DNA from: Phyto melanocephala
Lineage: Eukaryota; Arthropoda; Insecta; Diptera; Rhinophoridae
Direction of reading: 5' to 3'
Assembly: GCA_941918925.1 (NCBI GenBank)
Contig: OW799236.1
Span: 16,281,474-16,345,473, forward strand
Length of the DNA: 64,000 nucleotides
Below, in pieces: positions 1 through 10,776 of this stretch; position 1 is the stretch's first letter, and the number at the start of each line of letters is the position of its first letter. A program made the translations under genes and the position numbers. The notes beneath the pieces were generated by a model. That model was not told the DNA's origin. It saw only the letters and a program-made list of their open reading frames with translations, and did no database searches.

Positions 1-350
1 GCAAAAAAAATAACTAAAAATAAAATAATACCACTAACAAGCTGTCAACACTCACCTCAAATAATGAACAAAACGTTGAATTCTGACGTTCGTAAACTAA
101 ATATTTTTGCAACAAAATGCAACAAAGCTTTCATGTTACACATACTTACATATGTGTGTGTATGTACTTTTTATTGGTTTACCAATATTAATAAGGTGCA
201 AACCATGAAAATTCTATAAGGTAAGAAAATTAAGGAACATTTTGAAGTTTTTACAATGCCAACAACATACGATATAACAAAATGAGAAAAGAAAAACAAC
301 AATGTTGACGAGTAAGACACCAACAACAGCTGGAGTGTAATAAAAGATAG
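1..350. other. AT-rich non-coding flank
   Basis: No coding potential, RNA gene or repeat is recognised here. It is AT-rich intergenic or intronic sequence with a short (GT)n run near 155-165. Confidence 0.5.
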
Positions 351-706
351 TTACTGTATTCACAAGGTGTTCTAATATGTCATATCATAATATTCTAGGA
401 TTTCTCAATAGCTGAAAAAGAAAAACTGTAGTAGCTTTGGAAGTAAAAACTGTCCTAAAATCATACTAGTGTGTATGGTATGTTTTTTGTGCTGTCATAA
501 CTTTTCATCGGCTAAAAATATGCTAAGCCGAGGTAGCAATAATATTTAAAAGCCACTCCTCCGATATCCTTTAACAATTTAGCAAAATCAGCGGCTTAAA
601 TTTGATATTTCACACTCAGTTATGAAGGGTCGTTTACAACAATCATAGTTTTTTTATGTTGTTATTTTAGAACATTTGATTTTAGGACACCTTGTGAATA
701 CAGTTA
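351..706. mobile_element. PIF/Harbinger-like MITE, 350 bp
   Basis: The element spans 354-703 and ends in inverted repeats of about 20 bp that begin CTGTATTCACAAGGTGT on each strand. It is flanked by TTA at 351-353 and 704-706. A 3-bp TTA target duplication is the hallmark of PIF/Harbinger insertions. No transposase fragment is inside, so it would be a non-autonomous element. The superfamily assignment rests only on the duplication and could be wrong. Confidence 0.65.
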
Positions 707-1312
707 TTGTATATGCAATATTATGTGTATTTGCAAGTGTATGTGTGATAATGATATTTGATATTGCATTGTTGGAATACAAAAACTACTACACAAATTA
801 AAGCAGTTTTTTGTTTGTGGTCTCTTTTGGCATGTGTATTATATGGCTGTGAGAGGTAGAGTTTGTTTTAGCAAAGGGTGTTTTTTTCGAAGCAAATATA
901 TTAATTTATAAAGGAATCCAGAAAATGTTAAATGCTAGAAATAAAATTAAACAAAAAGCTTCTCTATAAGACAGATAATTTCAGGGCATTAATGCTTAAA
1001 AATCAATTCGAGTATGTGACCCTTAAATGTACTCAAACATTTCTGATTTGTCGGCATATACAAGCGTTTTTTCTTGTCTTCAAAAAAGGTAATGTTATAG
1101 AGTCAAGTTGCACAAACGAAGTAGGAGGCATATTTGGTAAAAGTTATCATTATTTAAATGCAGATAGCTTCGGGCAGCTATAACACAATGTCTGAAATAA
1201 CAATGCCTTTAAACAGAAGCATGAACAAGATAGTAGTCGTGTCTCGTTATCCCCCATATTCTGACCAGCTTCGTTTTAAACGGTGAATTTTCAGAAAGGG
1301 AAGATATTTGAT
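707..1312. other. Non-coding, nothing recognised
   Basis: AT-rich sequence. The short reading frame at 932-1183 has no recognisable domain and is probably chance. Confidence 0.4.
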
Positions 1313-1638
1313 GATTTTTTTTAATCGGACTAAGATTGTGTATTGAATTTACAGAAACTGATCCATGATTTTCAAAATAAATTTTCAAACAATGTCCATG
1401 AATGTTTTTAATTATTATCAATTGATCAGACTGTCTTCAAAACTACCGAAAGGTCTTATATTAAAGAGTCGGATTTTTTTAATCCGACTTGGATTGTGTA
1501 TTGAATTTTCCTAAACTGAACCATGATTTCTAAAATAAATTTTCAGATGATGTAAATGCAAGTGTTAAATTACTATCAATTGATATGGCAGACTGTCCTC
1601 AAAAATACCAAAAGCTTCTCTATTAAAGAGTTTCTCTA
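1313..1638. repeat. Diverged tandem duplication, about 160 bp x 2
   Basis: Two diverged copies lie head to tail at about 1313-1471 and 1472-1638. Both contain a T-run followed by AATCSGACT, then GATTGTGTATTGAATTT, a CCATGATTT segment and a TATCAATTGAT segment in the same order. Substitutions and small indels show the duplication is old. No function is suggested. Confidence 0.75.
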
Positions 1639-1914
1639 ATTTAAAAGACTTATTATCCAAAAACACAACTTTTGGAGTCAAATTTGTTTTTTCATTACAA
1701 AAAACAATAAAACAGATTTTATAAGTTTAGTGATGACAGAAAAGGGATTTAAAGAAAATATCAAAAACATTTCTTTAAAAATATCTGCAGTTTTCAAATT
1801 CATTTAACATTAGTGGGAAGCTTGTTAATCTTTCATAAAAAGGTGTTTATGGCCTTCAAACTCTTGCATTCAAATCAGTTTTGTATTTTTAACTTCAGCC
1901 TTAAAAAAGTTCTA

Positions 1915-2085
1915 ATTTGATTCTAGTTAAGTTCATGTTCTATCCTGGTTTCATTATCATTTGGTTCTAGCTTACTTTGAGTTTAATTCCTTGTAACTTC
2001 TATTTGAGTTCTAGCTTACTTCTGGTTCAGTTTTACTTCTACTCTTGTTTACCTTCAGTTTATTCTACTTAAATTCCAAGTCATT
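1915..2085 (-). repeat. Degenerate inverted patch of the 11-bp minisatellite
   Basis: The plus strand carries scattered GGTTCTAGCTTACTT, GAGTTCTAGCTTACTT and GGTTCAGTTTTACTT. These are diverged reverse complements of the AACTGAACTAG unit that makes up the large array at about 3.0-4.3 kb. It looks like an old inverted offshoot of the same repeat. Confidence 0.5.
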
Positions 2086-2985
2086 GATTGGTAAGCTTTT
2101 GTATAGATTATTTGTCTTAAGTAATATTTCAGTTAAAGTTGAGATTAACCAGCAGCTGGCGGCAAAAATAAAACTTTACTCTCAGTGCTTTTTACGATAA
2201 ATTAGTCAGAATCGAAAAAAAAATTTTAAAGTCAATATAATCCAAGCCATTACATACATACAGCTGGACCATTTTGAGATGCAGATTTTAAATCGAATCG
2301 CTTCAAATATAAAACGATTTCGTTAATACCTCACTCGCAGCTTATTTTTCTAATATTGTTTTGTTTCATTATAAATGATATTCCAGTTAAAAATTTAAAT
2401 GTTTGTAAAAAAAAGGATTCACAGGAAGAAACTTTTTAAAGATTTTCCAATAGAAAATAGAATTTTGGTTTAAAATGTTTTTAAAGAAAATTGTTTAAAA
2501 AAATACTTTACGTGAGATTATAAACAATGTCAAAAGTAAACGAGTTGAGTTGGATTAACTTTTTTTGTAGCGTATAATTTCCTTAGCACGATTTTCGAGT
2601 TCTTAATTAAACTTGAAGCTTGTGACTTCTTTTGATCTGTTTAAAATCTTTTTAAATACAAAGTAGGCACTAATCCTTTAAACAGCAACCACACTGTGCT
2701 TTAACCATAATATATTAATTTTGAGCTTCTATATTATTCTAAGACTCCCTAAGTCCCAGCATACATCAAATAGCGAGGTTTACTTGCACATAAATACACT
2801 AAACAGTAGTTGTGAAGTATGTTTATATATTTAATAGTGATAAATTTCAAGCTGTTTATTATTGCATATTAGACTGGCTGGCATGACAACATACATATAC
2901 ATATGAGAAAGTAAGTATTTGCATTCATGTGTAAATATATATTTTACATAGAGCAGCAACATTTCTAAAATTAAGCACAGTAGAA
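2086..2985. other. Non-coding, nothing recognised
   Basis: AT-rich sequence lying between the inverted and direct patches of the minisatellite. No gene is seen. Confidence 0.4.
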
Positions 2986-2989
2986 ATAG

Positions 2990-4266
2990 AAGTGAAGTAG
3001 AACTGACGTAAAACTGAACTAAAAGTTAGTTACAACTGAACTAGAACTTAAGGAGAACTGAACTAGAACTGAAACAAAGCTGAACTATAATTTAAGTAAA
3101 ATTAAGCTAGAACTGTAGATGAATTGAAGTGAACTAGATCTAAAATAGAACAAGAGCAGTAGTGAATTGAAAAATTAGAACTAATATAGAATTAAATCAC
3201 AACTAGACCAGAAGTGAAGAAGAACTGAAGTAGAATAAAATTATTAATACACTAGTAGTGTTGTAGAACTGAAGTAAAATTTCAGCACAACTGAACCAGG
3301 ACTGAAGTTTAAATAAAGAAGTACTGAAGTATAAATAAACTAGAACTGAACAAGAATTTAACAAAAACTGAACCAGAACTGAGCTAGAACTGAACTAGAA
3401 CTAAACTAGAACTGAACTAGAACTGAACTAGAACTCAACTAGAACTGAACTAGAACTAGAACTGATCTAGAACTGAACTAGAACTGAATTAGAACTGAAC
3501 TAGAACTGCACGAGAACTGAACTAGAACTGAAGTAGAACTGAACTAGAACTGAACTAGAACTGAACTAGAACTGAACTAGAACTGAACTAGAACTGAACT
3601 AGAACTGAACTAGAACTGAACTAGAACTGAACTAGAACTGAACTAGAACTGAACTAGAACTGAACTAGAACTGAACTAGAACTGAACTAGAACTGAACTA
3701 GAACTGAACTAGAACTGCACGTGAACTGAACTAGAACTGAACTAGAACTGAATTAGAACTGAACTAGAACTGAATTAGAACTGAACTAGAACTGAACTAG
3801 AACTTGACTAGAACTGAACTAGAACTGAACTAGAACCGAACTAGAACTGAACTAGAACTGAACTAGAACTTAACTAGAACTGAAGTAGAACTGAACTTGA
3901 AATGAACTAGAACTGAACTAGAACTGAACTAGAACTGAACTAGAACTGAACTAGAACTGAACTAGAACTGAACTAGAACTGAACTAGAACTGAACTAGAA
4001 CTGAACTAGAACTGAACTAGAACTGAACTAGAACTGAACTAGAACTGAACTAGAACTGAACTAGAACTGAACTAGAACTGAACTAGAACTGAACTAGAAC
4101 TGAACTAGAACTGAACTAGAACTGAACTAGAACTGAACTAGAACTGAACTAGAACTGAACTAGAACTGAACTAGAACTGAACTAGAACTGAACTAAAACT
4201 GAACTAGAACTGAACTAGAACTGAACTAGAACTGAACCATAACTGAACTAGAACTGAACCAGAAAT
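2990..4266 (+). repeat. 11-bp minisatellite (AACTGAACTAG)n
   Basis: The unit AACTGAACTAG is repeated head to tail. The left part (about 2990-3370) is badly diverged, with units such as GAACTGAAGTA and variable spacing. From about 3380 to 4250 it is close to homogeneous, with only scattered single changes. The gradient suggests expansion from an old seed. Each unit is itself a near-duplicate of a shorter GAACT/GAACTA half. The homogeneous part has in-frame stop-like TAG trinucleotides, so it does not encode a repeat protein. Confidence 0.95.
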
Positions 4267-7200
4267 GAGTTTTAACCTTGCCAGAAATAAAATATGACTG
4301 AACTAAAGTAGAATTTAGTTATTATCATGTTTTTACAAGAATTTTGTTCATTTTATAATTTTTTTTTTATTCTGAAAAATATAGCTTTTATAAAAATATT
4401 TTCTGACTGATGGTTTCTTATAATTTTTTTCACAATTGTTGTTTGTTCCCATTTAATTACAGTTTATGATGAATTTGCTCTAAAAAAGTTGTATATAGAA
4501 GTCTGATTTAGGTTAGCTGATTTTTCTTAGTGTTGCTAGTATTGCTGCTTATGATGTAGCGTTTTTACATGCATCAGCTGTTGTATAAAATTCCATTAAA
4601 ATATTTTTTTTACTTCAAGCAAACAGTAGTGCCAAACAATACGAGAATTGTAGCTTAAAGTTTCTCAAAAAAGGCAATACAACTATAAAACATACAGAGT
4701 TTAGCAATATTTTTTTAATTTAACTGTTCGTTGTGGTTGCTATAAAAAAACTGCTAAATTTTGAAATAGAGTATAAATAAAAACTTTGATATGAATGAGT
4801 ATGGAAAACTTTTGTTGTTGGCTTATTAATACTAAATGTATACCGCCAAAAATTCTTTTTACTTTTGCTATTCTTCTCCTGCCACCTTTTTTTTTAAGGA
4901 TACTTTAGTAGTGATCTTAGCTTTTTCCCATAATCACACACCACTCATTCTGACTAAAAATGAAGTTTTGTATGTATGCTTAGTATGCCAAAGTCTATGT
5001 GTGTGAATGTCTGTATATATGAAAGTATGTGTAATTGGCTTTGCCTTTGCTTTGCGTGTGTAGCAGTAGTTGGAAATTTTAATTTTCGTTAAAATTTGCA
5101 GCTTCAGTGGTTAAGCCTGCTGTATACTTGTAGCATGTGATGATGTTTGTTCTTTTGCTTTTTTCCGGTGTGGCTGCTGCAAAAATAAACTTTTGTAGTT
5201 GTTTTTTTTTACATTACTACGACTTTTTCTGGTGTAATGTTGACTGTTAAAAGTGTTTGGTAGTTGAGTAGAGGTTATTAGAGTCTATATTAGTAATTGC
5301 CTTTTTTTAGACACTAACTAACACATATACACATATTTGCACATACACAAAACTCACTTTATCATATGCCTAACACGCTAGTCATTTTGTGGCAAAATGA
5401 TTTTTTCTGTTGCTATTTTTTGACATTTCTAACAAATTCTGGTCTGACTTTTAATAAGAAATCCTTGGTTTGAGTTTTTTTTTTTTTTTGTTAAAGGAAA
5501 GGATCAATTTTTAAAAATGAATAATTATTTTGGTTTTTAAGGATGAGAAATGGTTTTAGTAAGGGAATTTAATTAGAAGATATTTTCGTCATATACACAA
5601 TTTAATATGTAGCATTGCGAGTGACAAGGATGAAGTATGACTGCAATATACTCTGTACATTCATAATTTTTGTAATTAAATTAAATATTTTAAACTATTA
5701 AGTGATTTATATTTTAGCAAATAGAAAGCAATTATATAATTGTAAATAAAAAACATTTACAAAATCGTATAAAATAAAAACCGTATAAAATATTAAATTG
5801 ATACAATCTGTAAGTATTATTTTGTTAAAATTTTACACATTTTCCTTATCGATTACAGACATTATGATTATAGCTACAATATGACATTGACAAGGTGAGT
5901 AAAATCATGACACAAGTCACTTTTTTTACTATACTCCGTTCTGTTCGCTTTGATGTTTTTTTTTACAAATCCAAGAATTCAACGCAATAAAAAATTAACA
6001 CGTATCATACACGATGTATAATAGAGAGATGAGACAAGGGTACAACTATTTTTTTAATTTGTAATGTTTTTTATAAAAATTTACCATTTATTAAGTCATA
6101 AATAACAGTTTTTTTAAGTATTGCTCATTTTATTGAACTGTTTTTGTTAAATTTAATGAATATTAACAAGAATTTTTATATCATATTTTTTTTTTAAATA
6201 ATCTATGAATATTACGTTTTCTATTTAGTCAGTTATATATTATTTACTAGTTGTGATCATAACTGAAATTTTTTTTATTTTGCTATACTACAACGTCACT
6301 TACTATAGCATTCTCTTTAAAGTACTTTCAATATAGTTAAGTGGCTATTGCAATCAATTAATTTTCTGTCATGATTTAAATCTTTCCATTTCAGTGCTTT
6401 CAATTATTCTAAAAAAACAATTTCAATTTTACTAAATTTTATTAATTTTTTTCCCCCCAAAAAAAAAAAATGCCATATCAAATACCAAATACAAATATAT
6501 TCCACTAAAATCTGTTTTTCACTTGTCAACATTGTGCTCAAACACAAACAACAATATCACAAGCGAAAAAAATAAACCGAAAAAAACACACACATACAAG
6601 TTGTTGAAAACCCCTCTCAAAGTGATTGTGGTCCTGGCTAAAAACTTATACAAAATACACCAACAGGAATGTATGGCAAATCTAACACACTTACAAGCAA
6701 CAATACCGGATCAAAAATATCAATGTTGCAGTAGCAACACATAGAAATATGGTAGAAAAAACAAAGAACATGATATTGAAATTTGTTAACCGAAAAAATA
6801 AAAATCAAAATAAATAAAAAAAAACTGTAAACATTTCCATGCATAGAGAAACAACTTCTGTCACATTGCATTGATGGAGGGTAAAAAATAAAAATACTTT
6901 TATTTTTATAAATTTGTTTGGTTTCATAGACAAAGCTTTGGTGTTTTTGTTTTTGTATTGTTTGAAAATTTGTCATAGATTTTTAAAGGGCTTACGTTTA
7001 GCTATTACAGACATGTTTCACAATTCGTTTAGAGCAACGAAAGCACACTGTGCACTGTATTCGGCGACTAGTTTACTTAAGGTAAACCATAATGTAAGGT
7101 ATTTTATATTCGTTGCCGTTATACAGTCGTAATAAACAATTGTTATTCTAGTGCTTTATTTAAAGTTTTTTATCTTTTTCAATATTTTTTTATTCAATTT

Positions 7201-7588
7201 TTTGTCACTCAAATTGTGAAAAGTGAAACCTGTAACACATTACTAAATTTTGGCACTAGAAACAAAAGCTTGTAACACCAATATTGTTATTGAATTCTAT
7301 TTTATATTGATGGATTTTATGGGCAAAAACTCAACTGTCACATGAATGGGTTTTATAAAAAAAAAATATGTTTGTAGTTTGTGTTTTGTTTTCCCTGGAA
7401 AAAGGAGACTGAATTTTTACTAAAAAAAACGATACAAAATACATATATTTTCTGATAGCAGGATAATATCAAATAAACTAAAAGTTGTAAAAACGTATCA
7501 AAGAAATTACTTACGTAACCAATGAGCTTGCTGTAGAAGCTTTAGAATTGCATTAAATCAAGTTTAGTTTAGCTAACTTCGCTACGAA
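4267..7588. other. Long AT-rich non-coding stretch
   Basis: About 3.3 kb with homopolymer A/T runs and no supported gene. Small reading frames at 6523-6744, 6638-6976 and 6914-7132 overlap one another on both strands and show no domain or codon bias. No tRNA, splice-flanked exon or repeat family is recognised. Confidence 0.4.
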
Positions 7589-7846
7589 TTAACCCTAGGA
7601 TTACCGGTAACTTTTTTCTACTAAGTTTTCCTCTTGGTCTGGCCAGACCACATTGATAAAACAGAAAAACAATATAATTTTTTTTGTTGCATAAAGCTTT
7701 TCTACAGTTGTTTACTAACATGAGTGCGCTGATTTCAAATCCACCCTCAGATTTTTTGCAGCAGCTATAGTTAGTGAGATACAGGTACCGTTTAAATTTA
7801 TTATTTCTTTATGTTATTCTAGGTGACAGTCGCAGCAAATGTAGTT

Positions 7847-8935
7847 TCAAATTTCCATACCGTGATGCAGGCACATTGCTTTTCCACATTTACCACAGGT
7901 GAAGCGAGTTTTGCGTTTTGTTTTGAGCGCTAATTTTTGTAAGATGCTGGAAAAGGTAGTGTTGATATGTCCAACATATTATTAAACAAGGCCAATGACC
8001 AGCGGTTGGTGCATGTTAACAGCTATTGTATGATGACTGGTTTATTGTATCAACTCGAGCTTTATTTTGGTTATAGTCAAATATTTGGTTTGGTTTTTTA
8101 GTAGCATTCCATGTGGTTACTCTACCTGCCTCATGTTCCGCGTTATGTTTCCTTCAATGGTATTTTTAAATTGCTCTGTTGATAACAAAACGACAGCTTT
8201 GTTTTGTTCATAAGTATGAACAGAGGGCATATTATTTTTATATATATAGTCTTCCACGCCTAAGATTTACTTGATTTTTATACCCCTCACACAGTGAAAA
8301 AGGGTATAAATAGGTTTGTCATTCCGTTTGAAATTTCTACAATTTTCATTTACAACAACAACATACATACATACATATAAACGTGTATACTGGTTAGAGA
8401 AAACGTGACATCGAATCCCAGCTGAGCCAAAAAAAAAATTTTTTTAAATTTTTTTTTTATTTTTTATTTAATATATTATTTATATTTTTATTATTTGTTT
8501 TTAAATTTTTTTTAATTTTTTTTTAATTTTTTTTTTTTTTGTTTTATATTTTTTATATATATTTTAATTATTTTAAAATATTTTTTTTTAATTTTTTTTT
8601 TTTAATTTTTTTTTAAATTTTTTAAAAAAATTTTTTTTTTGTTTTTTTAACGTGAATTTATAATTTTACAATGGGATGTTTCTATATGTATGTACGTATT
8701 TCATATGGGATGAATGGTGATACAAACAACTGCTATTGCATGACTACACGTTGTGAAGGGTATATAAGATTCGACACGGCCGAATATAGCGCTCTTACTT
8801 GTTTAAACAAATATGGCACAAAAGTTTTATTATAGCGAACGGTTTCAACGAGATCTAAGCGGACCTCCATCAATCTCTGAGCAAGTGTCAGACTTGTAAA
8901 TAAAATGCCGCAATACACAAAACGTCCTGTATGAA
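7847..8935 (-). pseudogene. piggyBac-like DDE transposase, C-terminal half, broken
   Basis: This is the remains of a cut-and-paste transposase. Reading right to left, 8935-8805 encodes FTSLTLAQRLMEV followed by VETVRYNKTFVP, which corresponds to the piggyBac block usually read as FTS..LA..L....VGTVR.NK..IP. A DINE-1-like insertion (8279-8803) then interrupts the gene. Beyond it, about 8100-8000 gives PNQIFDYNQNKARVDTINQ and GHWPCL, matching the family's YN..KAGVD..DQ and RWPL motifs. The end is a Zn-ribbon, TRFTCGKCGKAMCLHH, with a TGA at 7847-7849. Frame breaks and a stop occur between blocks, so it is not functional. The order and spacing agree with a single ancestral gene. Confidence 0.8.
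8279..8803 (+). mobile_element. DINE-1/INE-1-like Helentron remnant (internally deleted)
   Basis: It starts TATACCCCTCACACAGTG AAAAAGGGTAT and ends with a GGGTATATAAGATTCG-type segment, a CGACACGGCCG hairpin and CTCTTACTTGTT. These are the terminal features of INE-1/DINE-1-like non-autonomous Helentrons in flies. Compared with fuller copies at 48002-49480 it lacks the segment holding the CCCCATAAAG box and the GTCT/GTCC microsatellite. The centre is a long A/T homopolymer tract. It interrupts the piggyBac-like transposase remnant. Confidence 0.75.
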
Positions 8936-9053
8936 ATACTGCCTTGATAAATCTATTGCAACTATCGCTCTCTCTCTGGTTGACTTCTTATCGTTTTATT
9001 TTTTTTTGCAAAAACACATACGAAACCAAAAACGACACATAAATAATACGTCG

Positions 9054-10218
9054 CACAGTGAGATAGCCCTAAAGTAACCTCGGCAAAAAATGGGTTTTGG
9101 CGTGTCGTTTAATAATATATTAACAGATATATGAGTTAAAATTCCCTGAAATTTCAGCCTCATAACTTCGTTACTTTTTGGTCTAGAGCAAGTCGAAGTT
9201 GAGGTATGCTAACGCGCTTGAAATATGTTCGTTCAATATGTAATATTCAAAAGCATATCAATAAAAAAATACATAATAAATATAACCTTAAAGTATTTTT
9301 TTAATTAATTTAGTTGTTGTAGAATGAGTAGATAAAAAAATAAATTTAAAAAAGAAACACAGAAAAACATTTCTTTACAACAGAATTGTGGTGTAAAAAT
9401 TTAACATTTTGCATTTTCAATGGACTAGGAAATACAGAGCAGCCACTTACCCTAGGTGCAGACTTATATCGAATGAAAGATTGAAGTCTCAGCTTTCATT
9501 TAAAGTAAAGGACATATAGCAAGTACTGCAAAAGTACTTTAAACATACAAAAAACTAAAAAAAATACGCAACGCGCACATTCTGTCACTATACGTATGTT
9601 AGCATGCAATAGCATGTTTACAAATTTTTAATATTCTATTCTCGTAAAAATTCACGTATTTCTACGAATAAAGATGTAATGCACTATTTGCAAATATAAT
9701 CAGATCCTAATATTAATTCATTTAGAATGAGAATGAAATTGAAAAATTTAGAATACCATGATGATATTAAACAATTATTGATAGAATGAAAAAAAAAAAT
9801 TATTATTTTTTATTGCATTTCAATGGGAGGTGGGCGTAGTAGTAGGTGTGTCATTGTAATTTTTGCATGAAACATTTTAAATGATATAAATTACAGTAAT
9901 ATCAAATTTGAAGGTTGTACCTAAAATATTTTAGAAAATATGGCACTTTTTATGTTCAGGTTGTATGGGTGGTGGGGGTAAAAGTTGGCCGATAATGATT
10001 GTAACAATATAACATTCAAGTGTACCAAAATTAAAAGTTATACCTAAAGTATTACGGACAATCGGCATTTTACAAATTTCGATTGTATTGGAGGTGGGCG
10101 TAAAAGTGGGCGAATTTGTTATTTTTTTTTAAACTGTAATTGTCTCAAAAATAACCTGTGAAAAATTTCAGAACTCTGCAATGACTCCTTGTATTTAATG
10201 CCGGCGTTGTCTCACTGT
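9054..10218. mobile_element. Possible TIR element, about 1.16 kb
   Basis: ACAGTGAGATAGCCC near 9055 faces its inverted counterpart GGCGTTGTCTCACTGT ending near 10218. ACGTC lies just outside the left end and ACGTC also follows the right end, a possible target duplication although two extra bases sit at the left. Inside, three diverged units carry a GGAGGTGGGCGTA-like box (about 9826, 9970 and 10091) spaced by roughly 125-145 bp. No transposase is readable. The limits are uncertain. Confidence 0.4.
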
Positions 10219-10382
10219 ACGTCATGGTCCAGTCAATTGAAGAGGGTATTTTAATACCCCTTCACATACAAATAGAATTTTATCTCACAAATTTGCTTCG
10301 ATCGATTTCAAATTAGTTGCATAATATTGCTCATATTATTTATAGAATTCAGGTACCTGCCTGTTTGAAATTTTGTTATATA

Positions 10383-10395
10383 TGTATGAAAGATA
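10383..10395. repeat. Target-site duplication, left copy (13 bp)
   Basis: TGTATGAAAGATA here matches 15436-15448 exactly and abuts the 3' end of the Jockey-like element. Confidence 0.85.
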
Positions 10396-10776
10396 GTTAG
10401 TTAGTTAGTTAACTTTATTGAGACTTCATTTTTTTCCATTGTACAAGATTTACAAACATTTAATATTAGAATACTTAAAACTATACCGTATTATTTTAAT
10501 AACATAAGTACTTAATGATTATGCGACAGGCTTATCAAAATTTGAGAAATTAAATAAAAAAAAATTTTAAAAAAATTACATTTTTAAAATAAACAATGCT
10601 TGCTCCCGGCATTTTACCAAACTAGTAGAGTAATATCTACTCCTTGTAAACTTAATACTAATAAAAAACTTAAAAACTAAATCTTAAGACTACTTATTAC
10701 TATAAAATTATAATAAAAAAAAACGAAACAAAATGAGAAAAAAAAAATTATAATAATAATGATAAATAAATATAAA

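Noticed and set aside
3380..4250. 11-bp minisatellite as a repeat-protein gene
   Set aside because: The unit contains TAG and TGA trinucleotides, so every frame is closed within a few units.
6523..7132. Three overlapping short frames (72-112 codons)
   Set aside because: They overlap on opposite strands, are low in complexity, have no domain and no splice or promoter context.
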